From NCBI GenBank assembly GCA_964481655.1, contig CAYZVO010000016.1:6761-70760 (forward strand): 64,000 bases of DNA, read 5' to 3'. The position numbers and the translations under genes were made by a program. Under the pieces are notes generated by a model. It had not been told where the DNA came from. It did no database searches and saw only the letters and a list, made by a program, of their open reading frames with translations. Origin of the DNA: CALDOK01 sp964481655. Its GTDB lineage: Bacteria; Myxococcota_A; UBA796; JAFGLY01. Below are positions 55,075-63,700 of this stretch, in pieces. Position 1 is the first letter of the stretch, and every line of letters starts with the position of its first letter.

Positions 55075-56694
55075 TTACTTCGGCGGCGGCACCAGGGACA
55101 GCTTGGCCCGCTTGGCCCGCTCGGCCCGGCGAGGCCCGATCCACTGGCCGTCCACCATGTTGTCCAGGATCGCGGCCATGCGGGCGCGGTTGGGCCGGCC
55201 CTGCAGGTACCAGCGCTCGTAGGCGCTGCGGGGGCTGGGCAGCAGCGCCGCCAGGAACACGGCCTCTTCGAGGGACAGGCGGCTGGGCTTCTTCATGAAG
55301 TACAGCTCGGACGCTGCGGCCACGCCGTGGACGCCCGGCCCGAACTCCACCACGTTGAAGTACAGCTCGAGGACCCGGTCCTTGCCGAGGGTGCGGTCGA
55401 TCTCCACCGCCAGCAGCAGCTCCCGCAGCTTCCGGGACAGGGTCTGCTCGCCGTCGAGGAAGAGGTTCTTGGCCAGCTGCTGGGTGATGGTCGAGCCACC
55501 GCGCACCACCTCGCCGGCCTCGATGTCGGCGTTGAGCGCCTCCTGGATGGCGGGGGGGTGGTAGCCGGCGTGGCGGAAGTAGGCGGAGTCCTCGGCGGCC
55601 AGCAGGGCGTGGACGAGGTCGGGGGAGATCTCCTCGAGGGGGGTCCAGCCCGGGGTGCCGTCGCCGGTGCGGCGGGGCACGCGCTCGCCGTCCTCGTCCC
55701 GGACCATGGTCGTGAACGCGCCCCAGTCCAGCCCCAGGTCGGGCTCGAGGGCGCCGGTGACGCTCAGCTCACCGAGGCGGGGGGTCAGCTGCAGGGCCCG
55801 GCCGGGCTCCCAGTGGGCGCTCAGGCCCAGGTCGCCGTCGATGCTGGCCAGGGCCAGCTCGGGGGCGATGGGCTCGAGGGGTGCCAGCAAGGTCCCCGCG
55901 GGGCTGTCGGGCAGCTCGAGGTCGATCACCGGCAGGCCCTCGTCGTCGAGCTGGGCCTGCCAGCGGGCGGACGGGCCGCCGAGATCGGCGCTGCCCTGCA
56001 GCCAGGGGCGCTCCATGCCCCCGGTGCTGCCCTCGAGCTCGACGGTGAGCGCCAGGCCGCTCAGGGGCTCGGCTGCCAGCAGCGGGTGGCTGATGGTGAG
56101 GGACGGCACCTGGACGCTGCCCTGGATGCTGTCCTCGGCGAGGTTCCAGCGCAGCGACAGCGCGACGGTGCCCGCCGCCAGGGGGCCCTCGAGGACCCGG
56201 CGGTGCTCGAGGATCAGGGTGTCTTCCTGCTGCTCGAGGGAGAAGTCGGGGCCGCTGAGGGCGATGGGGTCCAGCCCGCCGCTGAGGTCACGGAACAGCT
56301 CTCGCTCGCCCATGCGCAGGGTGAGCCCCTGGACCGTGGTGCGAGCCAGCAGCCCGGCGGTCTCGCTGAAGGTCTCGGTGGCCTGCTCGTCGTCGGCGAT
56401 GCCGCCGGAGAGGGTGGGCACCCAGGCGGCCAGGTCGACCTCGGCGGCCCTCAGGGTGATGGCCGTGGGGAAGGGCTGCACCGTGGCCGAGCCGATGGTG
56501 GTGCCCGGGCAGCTGATGCCGGAGATCCGCAGCCGGGTGCCGGCCCAGCCCATGCTCTGGGCGACGCAGCCGCGCTGGGTCAGCTCGGCCTCGGCCCGGA
56601 CGATGGCCCAGGAGCGAGCCAGCACCACGCCGACGGCGCCGACGGCGCCCAGCACGGCCAGGCCGATGACGACGCGTCGGGTGGTGCTCGCCAT
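55075..56694 (-). CDS. GT51 peptidoglycan transglycosylase with large N-terminal region
   Basis: A 539 aa inner-membrane enzyme that polymerises lipid II. After a membrane anchor (about 7-27), residues 30-330 form an unrelated strand-rich region with ISGISCPGTTIGSATV and similar segments that look AsmA/translocation-like. The GT51 domain covers about 355-520 with catalytic Glu368 (LLAAEDSAYFRHAGYHPPA), RGGSTITQQLAKNLFL at 398-413, and the second Glu region RKLRELLLAVEID. There is no transpeptidase domain, so it is monofunctional but much longer than MtgA (about 240 aa). Three bases past the YihY stop. Confidence 0.92.
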   Translation of the reverse strand: MASTTRRVVIGLAVLGAVGAVGVVLARSWAIVRAEAELTQRGCVAQSMGWAGTRLRISGISCPGTTIGSATVQPFPTAITLRAAEVDLAAWVPTLSGGIADDEQATETFSETAGLLARTTVQGLTLRMGERELFRDLSGGLDPIALSGPDFSLEQQEDTLILEHRRVLEGPLAAGTVALSLRWNLAEDSIQGSVQVPSLTISHPLLAAEPLSGLALTVELEGSTGGMERPWLQGSADLGGPSARWQAQLDDEGLPVIDLELPDSPAGTLLAPLEPIAPELALASIDGDLGLSAHWEPGRALQLTPRLGELSVTGALEPDLGLDWGAFTTMVRDEDGERVPRRTGDGTPGWTPLEEISPDLVHALLAAEDSAYFRHAGYHPPAIQEALNADIEAGEVVRGGSTITQQLAKNLFLDGEQTLSRKLRELLLAVEIDRTLGKDRVLELYFNVVEFGPGVHGVAAASELYFMKKPSRLSLEEAVFLAALLPSPRSAYERWYLQGRPNRARMAAILDNMVDGQWIGPRRAERAKRAKLSLVPPPK

Positions 56695-56697
56695 GGG

Positions 56698-58014
56698 TCA
56701 GGCCGGCCGCGGGACCGCTTCGGTGGGCTCGGGGCGAGGGGCGTGCACCAGCTCGGCGATGGAGACGTCCAGCTCCCGGGAGATGGCCTCGATGGCGGCG
56801 GTGACCGCATCCGCGCCGGGGGCGTCGTCGTCGCAGGAGGGCACGCTCACCGCGCGACAGGCCCGGACGACCCTCGCCGCGGTCATGGTCTCGAGGGGAT
56901 GGGCGGGGACGTAGCCCCCGCCTTCGACCGGCAACAGCAGCTTGGCGGTCTCCAGCATGTCCAGGGCTTCGTGCACGGCGCGGCTGGGGGCGCCCAGGGT
57001 CTCGATGATCCACTCGCCGGTGGTGGGGCCGCCACCGGCCAGGAAGCGGGCACCCAGGGCCACCATCACCTGCAGGCCGAAGCAGGCGTCGGGGCGGCGG
57101 CGCCAGATGTCGCCCATGCGCAGGCGGTCGCGCTCTTCGGCCAGCAGGGGGCGGGCGTGGTGCACCACGTAGGCGACCTCGACCCCCATCAGCACCACGA
57201 CCCACAGCAGGTAGACGTAGAGCAGGAAGACGGGGAACAGCGCCAGACCACCGTAGAGCCGGACCATGGTGTTCGAGGCGCCCAGCAGGGCGGTGTAGGC
57301 CTCGAAGCCGATCTTGAGGCTCTCGAAGAGGATGGCCGAGAGCAGGCCGCCGGACACCGCGGCCTTCCAGCGCACGTTGGTGTGGGGCAGCAGCTTGATG
57401 GCCAGGACCAGGGCGACGGTGGTCAGGGAGACGGGCACGATGCGGCCCAGCAGGCCGGTGGGCAGGTGCTCGCCCAGGGACGCGGTGGCGGCGAAGCCCG
57501 CGGACAGCAGCAGCGGGCCCAGGGTGACCACGGCGTAGAAGAGGGTGATGCGCAGCACCCATCCACGGCGCTGGCGCACCCGGAAGATGTCGTTGAAGGC
57601 CTGCTCCACCGAGGTGTACATGCGTGAGCCGGCGACCAGCACGCCCAGGAAGCCGATGACGCCCAGGGCCTCGAGCTGGATGCCGCCGACGATGCTGTCG
57701 AGCCAGGGGCCGACCTCGGCCACGGAGGCCGCCAGCACGGTGCTGTACAGGCCCTGCTTGATGGACTCGGCGCCCTTGCCGATCAGCCCCAGGGGGCCCA
57801 TCAGGGCGAAGGCCAGGGCCAGCACGGGGACGATGGCCACCAGGGTCCAGTAGGAGAGGGTGGCGGCCCGCACGAAGAGCTGGTCCTGGGTGGCGGCGCG
57901 CCACAGGGCGATGCTGCCGTGGATGGCGGTCAGCAGGACCCGCTGCCACAGGGGTTGGTCACGGGAGCCGGCCAGCCCGTGGTAGGCGTCCAGGATGCGG
58001 GTCGGCAGGTTCAT
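56698..58014 (-). CDS. YihY/BrkB family membrane protein
   Basis: A 438 aa inner-membrane protein with about six helices in the YihY/BrkB pattern (FVRAATLSYWTLVAIVPVLAL, GVLVAGSRMYTSVEQAFNDIFRV, LLYVYLLWVVVLMGVEVAY). The soluble C-terminal region of about 150 residues (residues 290-438) includes a winged-helix-like GEWIIETLGAPSRAVHEALD stretch. Function not settled in the family; RNase BN activity was historically claimed but disproved. Cotranscribed with the transglycosylase downstream. Confidence 0.92.
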   Translation of the reverse strand: MNLPTRILDAYHGLAGSRDQPLWQRVLLTAIHGSIALWRAATQDQLFVRAATLSYWTLVAIVPVLALAFALMGPLGLIGKGAESIKQGLYSTVLAASVAEVGPWLDSIVGGIQLEALGVIGFLGVLVAGSRMYTSVEQAFNDIFRVRQRRGWVLRITLFYAVVTLGPLLLSAGFAATASLGEHLPTGLLGRIVPVSLTTVALVLAIKLLPHTNVRWKAAVSGGLLSAILFESLKIGFEAYTALLGASNTMVRLYGGLALFPVFLLYVYLLWVVVLMGVEVAYVVHHARPLLAEERDRLRMGDIWRRRPDACFGLQVMVALGARFLAGGGPTTGEWIIETLGAPSRAVHEALDMLETAKLLLPVEGGGYVPAHPLETMTAARVVRACRAVSVPSCDDDAPGADAVTAAIEAISRELDVSIAELVHAPRPEPTEAVPRPA

Positions 58015-58032
58015 GGGGTGTCCGGGCTGGGG

Positions 58033-58572
58033 TCAGCGACGACCGCAGGCGCGGTCCACGGCCTGCTCGTACTGGAACAGCCCGGCCTCGATCTGGCCGA
58101 CGCGCTGCATGGCGGCCTGGTAGGCGGCCTCGGCGGCCTCTTCCTTTTCCTGGGCGACGGCCATCAGCTTGGCGTCTTCGTTGCAGGGGCTGGTCTTGAT
58201 GCAGTTCTGCATGGCGAGCTGGCCAGAGGCCAGGGAACGCTCGGCGGAGGCGATCTCCCGGGCGCGGCGGGCGTCGACGGCCTCGCGCTCGGCCCGCAGC
58301 TCGGCCCGCGCCTGGGTGCACTCGGGGGTCTCGCGCACCTCGGGCTCGGGCTGGGGCTCCGGGGCGACCAGATCGGGGAGCTCGGTGGGCAGCTGGGGGG
58401 TCTCACCGGCGCTGGGTTCGCTGGTGCTCGGCGTGGTGCCGGCCCCGAGCAGGTCGCCCAGGCTGGGGGTGGTGGGCTCGTCGGGGAGCTCGGGCTCCTC
58501 GCCGCTGCCGCAGGCCAGCGCGAGGATGATGGAGATGGCGGTGACGCCGATGAGGGCGGTGGGGCGGTTCAT
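58033..58572 (-). CDS. Lipoprotein with Pro/Glu linker and coiled coil
   Basis: A 179 aa lipoprotein (ILALACG, Cys21), followed by an acidic Pro/Thr/Glu linker and an alpha-helical coiled coil over about 85-165 (ARAELRAEREAVDARRARE) with paired Cys (CIKTSPC, CGRR). Such a rod could tether the membrane to the cell wall or scaffold a complex. GGAG precedes the ATG at 58572. Likely the first gene of the unit with YihY and GT51. Confidence 0.82.
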   Translation of the reverse strand: MNRPTALIGVTAISIILALACGSGEEPELPDEPTTPSLGDLLGAGTTPSTSEPSAGETPQLPTELPDLVAPEPQPEPEVRETPECTQARAELRAEREAVDARRAREIASAERSLASGQLAMQNCIKTSPCNEDAKLMAVAQEKEEAAEAAYQAAMQRVGQIEAGLFQYEQAVDRACGRR

Positions 58573-58684
58573 GGCTCCGGGACCTCCGTAGGTGAGGATC
58601 ATAGCAGGCCCGGCCCCGCGATGGGCGGGACGATGTGCTTCGCTCCCGGGCATCCGCTATCCTGCCCGGACCTGGAGGTGGCCC

Positions 58685-59161
58685 ATGGCCGACGAGCTGA
58701 CCCACATGGACGCCGAGGGCAACGCCCGCATGGTGGATGTCGGTGGCAAGCCCATCACCCAGCGCGAGGCGGTGGCCCACGGACGGATCCGCATGACCCC
58801 CGAGGCCCGGCGCGCCATCGTCGATCAGCGGGTGAAGAAGGGCGACGTGCTGGCGGTGGCCCAGCTGGCGGGCATCCAGGCCGCCAAGCGCACCGCCGAT
58901 CTCATCCCCCTCTGCCACCCCCTGCCCATCAGCGGCGTCAAGGTGCAGCTCGAGCCCGAAGGCGACGACGCCGTCGTGGTCCGCGCCCGGGTGCGCTGCA
59001 GCTGGACCACCGGCGTGGAGATGGAGGCCCTCACCGCGGCCTCGGTGGCCCTGTTGACCGTCTACGACATGGTCAAGGCCATCGACAAGGGCATGGTCAT
59101 CGAGGGCGTCAGGCTGCTCGAGAAGCGGGGCGGGCGCAGCGGGGAGTGGGTGGCCACCTAG
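58685..59161 (+). CDS. moaC: Cyclic pyranopterin monophosphate synthase MoaC
   Basis: MoaC converts the MoaA product (3',8-cyclo-GTP) to cyclic pyranopterin monophosphate, the first stable molybdopterin intermediate. The 158 aa length fits. Conserved LIPLCHPLPIS at 73-83, GVEMEAL at 110-116 and VYDMVKAIDKGM near 127-137 (Asp128, Lys131) are intact. GGAGG precedes the ATG. No other moa genes are nearby. Confidence 0.96.
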   Translation: MADELTHMDAEGNARMVDVGGKPITQREAVAHGRIRMTPEARRAIVDQRVKKGDVLAVAQLAGIQAAKRTADLIPLCHPLPISGVKVQLEPEGDDAVVVRARVRCSWTTGVEMEALTAASVALLTVYDMVKAIDKGMVIEGVRLLEKRGGRSGEWVAT

Positions 59162-59182
59162 GGGAGGGGGTCATCCCCTCCC
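59162..59182. terminator. Hairpin between convergent moaC and its neighbour
   Basis: GGGAGGGG at 59162-59169 and CCCCTCCC at 59175-59182 form an 8-bp stem with a 5-base loop immediately after the moaC stop and 12 bases before the opposite stop. No T-tract; bidirectional termination is plausible. Confidence 0.45.
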
Positions 59183-59194
59183 GGCTGTCGGCTC

Positions 59195-59971
59195 CTACAG
59201 CGCCTCTTCCGTGACCGTGCCGCCGGTCAGCGGGGCGTCGAGGATCGTGTCGAAGCTGCGCTCGGCGGGGAGCTTGTCGAGGCGGGCACCGACGATCAGG
59301 CCCATGAGCTGGTAATCGTAGGCCACCAGCCAGCCGTCGTTGCTGTAGGCCAGGGTCATGGTGCCGTCGGGCGGGTCGAAGCGGAAGCGCTGGACCTCGA
59401 TCTCCCGGGGCCCCACGGCCATGGTGCCCGGGCCCAGGTCGGTGAGGGGGCCGGTGAGGATGGTGCCGGTCTCGGCCGACAGCACCGAGAGGGTGTCCAC
59501 GGACTGCAGCACGCTCAGGGCCCGCTCCTGATCGAACAGCTCCGAGGAGACCAGGTCCACGGCGGCTTGTTCGTGCTGGGTGGTGTGGGCGCCGGCGGCG
59601 CTGGCGACGGTCACGGTCCAGCTGCCGTCGATGTCTTGGCGGGCCTGCACCTCGCGCACCTCGCCCGCGGTGGACATGGAGGCCACGAAGCCCCGGTCCC
59701 CGCCGAAGCGGGCACCCAGGCGCTGCTCGACCTTCAGGGTGCCCTTGGCGATGGGCAGGACGAAGGAGGTCCAGGCCTCGAGCAGCCGCAGCTCCCCGGT
59801 GGAGGTGGGCAGGTACTTGATGGTGACGTCGCGGCTGCCCACCGCGCGGTCCTGGGCCAGCAGCTGGTAGCGCAGGGGCTGCTCGTCGGCGTGGGCCGCG
59901 GGGGAGAGCAGGGCGATGGCGAGGGCCGCGAGGGTGGCGCAGAGGGTGCGCGCGAGGCTGGGACGGTGCAC
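59195..59971 (-). CDS. Exported hypothetical protein
   Basis: A 258 aa protein exported by a clear signal peptide cleaved after AAHA (VHRPSLARTLCATLAALA start). The mature part is strand-rich with LRYQLLAQDRAVGSRDVTIKY, an FGGDRGFVASM segment and GTMTLAYSNDGWLVAYDYQ. This pattern resembles lolA-like or DUF6134-type periplasmic proteins but I cannot assign it. CTGGAG precedes the GTG at 59971. Converges on moaC. Confidence 0.78.
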   Translation of the reverse strand: MHRPSLARTLCATLAALAIALLSPAAHADEQPLRYQLLAQDRAVGSRDVTIKYLPTSTGELRLLEAWTSFVLPIAKGTLKVEQRLGARFGGDRGFVASMSTAGEVREVQARQDIDGSWTVTVASAAGAHTTQHEQAAVDLVSSELFDQERALSVLQSVDTLSVLSAETGTILTGPLTDLGPGTMAVGPREIEVQRFRFDPPDGTMTLAYSNDGWLVAYDYQLMGLIVGARLDKLPAERSFDTILDAPLTGGTVTEEAL

Positions 59972-60088
59972 GTTCGCTCCAGGGGACAGCAGGGCACAGG
60001 TAACAGGAAGGGCGCGTGCGTCGCCCATACAACGTGCTACAGGGCGGCCCGATTCCGCCCCGCGATCCGCGGGCGGGCAGGAGGCATC

Positions 60089-61126
<1,038 letters not shown>

Positions 61127-61261
61127 ATCACCGGCGGCCTGCGGCCGCGGCGATCCAGCGGTGCGATCGAGCCGACGAGCTGCGCTCGCGGTTCATCTCC
61201 CTGTGGGCGCTGCCTCGCCCCAGCTCCCACCTGGCCTTGCCCCGAATTGACGGACAACCAA

Positions 61262-61459
61262 CTACGCAGCTTGCTGGTAGTGCTTCTCATGCACGTTGGG
61301 GCTGATGTGTCCATTGGCAGAAAGCCTCCGGACGGGGTTGTAGAACCTGAGGATGTAGTCGTTGATCGCGGCCTTGGCGGCCTGTTTGGTCGGCCACATC
61401 GCCCACCCGCTGTCCATCCAGCAGCGCTTCGGCATCACACTGGACCGCGCGCTTCGCAT
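61262..61459 (-). pseudogene. IS3-family transposase remnant (C-terminal end)
   Basis: The minus strand encodes a 65-codon tail: KQAAKAAINDYILRFYNPVR then LSANGHISPNVHEKHYQQ, clearly the rve-domain end of an IS3 (orfB) transposase (DYIxxFYNxxRxHSxLGxxSP). The upstream part is missing or scrambled (PKRCWMDSGW recalls the KGNCWDNA motif but the stretch after it is deleted). No terminal repeats were found. The rest of 61127-61261 shows nothing recognisable. Confidence 0.7.
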
Positions 61460-61570
61460 GGCGCACGAGCTGTTGGGGCATCCGTAGACCCGGGAGGCCC
61501 CAGGCGCGTGGAGGCAGGCGGCTCCCCGGGGGTAGACTCCGGGCTCTGGCGCACCACTGGGCGCGCGGGC

Positions 61571-61909
61571 GCTCGGATGCGGCGACCCTGAGGGTCAGGG
61601 TCGGCGATCGTGAGCGCTTCGGGGGTCCTTGGCGCTCGGATGCGGCGACCCTGAGGGTCAGGGTCGGCGATCGTGAGCGCTTCGGNNNNNNNNNNNNNNN
61701 NNNNNNNNNNNNNNNNNNNNNNNNNNNNNNNNNNNNNNNNNNNNNNNNNNNNNNNNNNNNNNNNNNNNNNNNNNNNNNNNNNNNNCTTGGCGCTCGGATG
61801 CGGCGACCCTGAGGGTCAGGGTCGGCGATCGTGAGCGCTTTTGGGGTCCTTGGCGCTCGGATGCGGCGACCCTGAGGGTCAGGGTCGGCGATCGAGCGCT
61901 TCGGGGGGT
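61571..61909. repeat. 63-bp tandem repeat interrupted by the assembly gap
   Basis: Units starting GCTCGGATGCGGCGACC begin at 61571 and 61634, then, after the gap, at 61792 and 61855, a constant 63-base period. Each unit contains GACCCTGAGGGTC, a short hairpin. The fourth unit is truncated. With the 100 N gap inside, the true copy number is unknown and probably higher. Both reading frames of the minus strand stay open but no start or ribosome site is seen, so it is treated as noncoding. With the IS3 remnant it fills the 61127-61933 gap between genes. Confidence 0.8.
61686..61785. other. Assembly gap (100 N)
   Basis: A run of exactly 100 N bases lies inside the 63-bp repeat array. The assembler placed a nominal gap because of the repeat; the real length is unknown. 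Confidence 0.99.
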
Positions 61910-61933
61910 GTGGGTGGTGTCTTGCCTTTGGTC

Positions 61934-63058
61934 TCAGCCCCGCACCGCCCCCAACGCCGCCTCGAAGCGGGCGACCGTCCCGTCCACATCGGCCAGCTTG
62001 TCGAGCCCGAACAGGCCGACGCGGAAGGTCTGGAAGTCCTCGCCCTCTCCGCAGCGCAGGGGCACGCCGCCTGCCACCTGGGCGCCGGCCGCGGCGAAGC
62101 GGGCGACGATGCCGCCCTCGTCGATGTAGCTGACCGCGACCCCGGGGGCGCCGAAGCCCTCGGCGGCCACCGACGGCAGGCCGTGGGCGGCGAGCAGGGC
62201 GCGCACCCGCCGGCCCAGCTCGAGCTGGCGCTGCTTGGCGGTCTCGAAGCCCATCTCCCGGGCCTCGTGCAGGGCGTCCCGGAAGGTGGCGAGGCCGTCG
62301 GTGGGCAGGGTCGCGTGGTAGGCGTGGCCCCCGCCCTCGTAGGCGCGCATGATCTGCAGCCAGCGGCCGAGGTCGTTGGCGAAGCTGCTGCTGGTGGAGG
62401 ACTCCACGGCCGCGGTGCCGGCCTCGCTCAGCATGACCAGGGCCGCGCAAGGGGAGGCGCTCCAGCCCTTCTGGGGGGCGGAGATGAGCACGTCGATGCC
62501 GAGCTCGCGCATGTCGACCCACACCGCGCCGGAGGCGATGCAGTCGAGCACGAACAGCCCACCGGCGGCGTGGGTCGCCTCGGCGACCTGGCGCAGGTAG
62601 TCGTCGGGGAGGATCATGCCCGAGGCGGTCTCCACATGGGGGGCGAAGACCAGGTCGGGCCGCTGCTGCTGGATGGCGGCGACCACCTCTTCGATGGGCG
62701 CGGGGGCGAAGGGCTGGCGGGGTCCGGGGGTGCTCCGGTACGCGGTGAGCACCGTCTCCGAGGCCGGGATGCCGCAGGCCTCGAAGATCTGGCTCCAGCG
62801 GACGCTGAACCAGCCGTTGCGCAGCACCAGCACCCGCTTGCCCGTGGCCAGCTGCCGCGCGACCGCCTCCATGCCGTAGGTCCCGCCGCCGGGCACCACG
62901 GCCACGGCGTCGGCGCCGTAGACCTCCTTCAGGCCGCTGGAGATGTCGCACATGACCTCGCGGAAGGCCTGGGACATGTGGTTGACGGAGCGGTCGGTGT
63001 AGACGACCGAGAACTCGAGCAGGCCGTCGGGATCGACGTTGGGAAGCAGTCCGGGCAT
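61934..63058 (-). CDS. Class V aminotransferase (AGXT/serine-pyruvate-like)
   Basis: A 374 aa PLP enzyme of the alanine-glyoxylate / serine-pyruvate aminotransferase group: VVPGGGTYGMEAVARQL, LVLRNGWFSVRW, DLVFAPHVETASGMILP, and Schiff-base Lys197 in LISAPQKGWSASPCAAL. The FVLDCIASGAVWVDM segment holds the PLP-binding Asp. Substrate could be alanine/glyoxylate, serine or phosphoserine-like; not determined. AGGAGG precedes the ATG. Confidence 0.93.
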   Translation of the reverse strand: MPGLLPNVDPDGLLEFSVVYTDRSVNHMSQAFREVMCDISSGLKEVYGADAVAVVPGGGTYGMEAVARQLATGKRVLVLRNGWFSVRWSQIFEACGIPASETVLTAYRSTPGPRQPFAPAPIEEVVAAIQQQRPDLVFAPHVETASGMILPDDYLRQVAEATHAAGGLFVLDCIASGAVWVDMRELGIDVLISAPQKGWSASPCAALVMLSEAGTAAVESSTSSSFANDLGRWLQIMRAYEGGGHAYHATLPTDGLATFRDALHEAREMGFETAKQRQLELGRRVRALLAAHGLPSVAAEGFGAPGVAVSYIDEGGIVARFAAAGAQVAGGVPLRCGEGEDFQTFRVGLFGLDKLADVDGTVARFEAALGAVRG

Positions 63059-63192
63059 GGGGTCCTCCTGGTGCCCGCATCAGAACCACGCGGGGGCCTC
63101 CCGGCAAGCGCAGTCCGCCGCTGTCGGGGCCCTGTCCCGGCGGGCGGTGGGGGGGCTCACACCCGCGCCCCCCCAGGCGTTAGGCTGGGGCC

Positions 63193-63693
63193 ATGTGGTC
63201 CACGCTCCCCCTCGTCCTCGCCGCCTGCGCCTCCGCCCCGCCGGAGGTCCTCCCCGACGCCGCCCCCACCACCGTGGTCTGGGTGGTGCGCCACGCCGAG
63301 AAGGCCAGCGACGCCGAGGACCCGCCCCTGACCGAGCAGGGCCAGGCCCGCGCCGAGGCCCTGGCCGCGCACCTGGCCGACCAGCCCATCGCGGCGGTCT
63401 ACAGCACCCCCTACCAGCGCACCCGCCAGACCGCGGCCCCCACCGCCGAGGCCCTCGGGCTACCCGTCACCGAGTACGATCCCAGCTCCGATCTGCCCGC
63501 GCTCATCCTCGCCGAGCACCGTGGCCAGGCTGTGCTCGTCACCGGACACTCCAACACGGTGCCCGGCATCGTCGCGGGCCTGGGGGTGGAGCCGGCTCCC
63601 GAGGAGATCCCCCACGAGCGCTACGGCGACCTCTACTCGGTGCTCGTGTCGGGAGAGCACGCAGACCTGATCATCTCGCGCTTCGGGGATTGA
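63193..63693 (+). CDS. Histidine phosphatase lipoprotein
   Basis: A 166 aa envelope protein with a short lipoprotein signal (MWSTLPLVLAACAS, Cys12) and a histidine phosphatase (phosphoglycerate-mutase-like) domain: catalytic RHAEK with His34, and GHSN with His119. The middle has YSTPYQRTRQTAAPTAEALG. Probably dephosphorylates a small molecule outside the inner membrane. It is followed within 8 bases by a tandem repeat array. Confidence 0.9.
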   Translation: MWSTLPLVLAACASAPPEVLPDAAPTTVVWVVRHAEKASDAEDPPLTEQGQARAEALAAHLADQPIAAVYSTPYQRTRQTAAPTAEALGLPVTEYDPSSDLPALILAEHRGQAVLVTGHSNTVPGIVAGLGVEPAPEEIPHERYGDLYSVLVSGEHADLIISRFGD

Positions 63694-63700
63694 CCACCCC

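Noticed and set aside
59567..60088. N-terminal extension of ychF by about 170 codons
   Set aside because: The extension is antisense to the exported protein gene; the ATG at 60089 has a strong ribosome site and the P-loop follows at the expected distance.
61390..61486. Fragment of a tyrosine recombinase on the plus strand (ALRMAHELLGHP)
   Set aside because: Only about 20 residues resemble the ELLGH motif, on the strand opposite the IS3 remnant; too little to support.
61571..61909. Repeat array as a repetitive protein gene on the minus strand
   Set aside because: The 63-base period keeps the frame open by arithmetic, but there is no start, ribosome site or plausible product.
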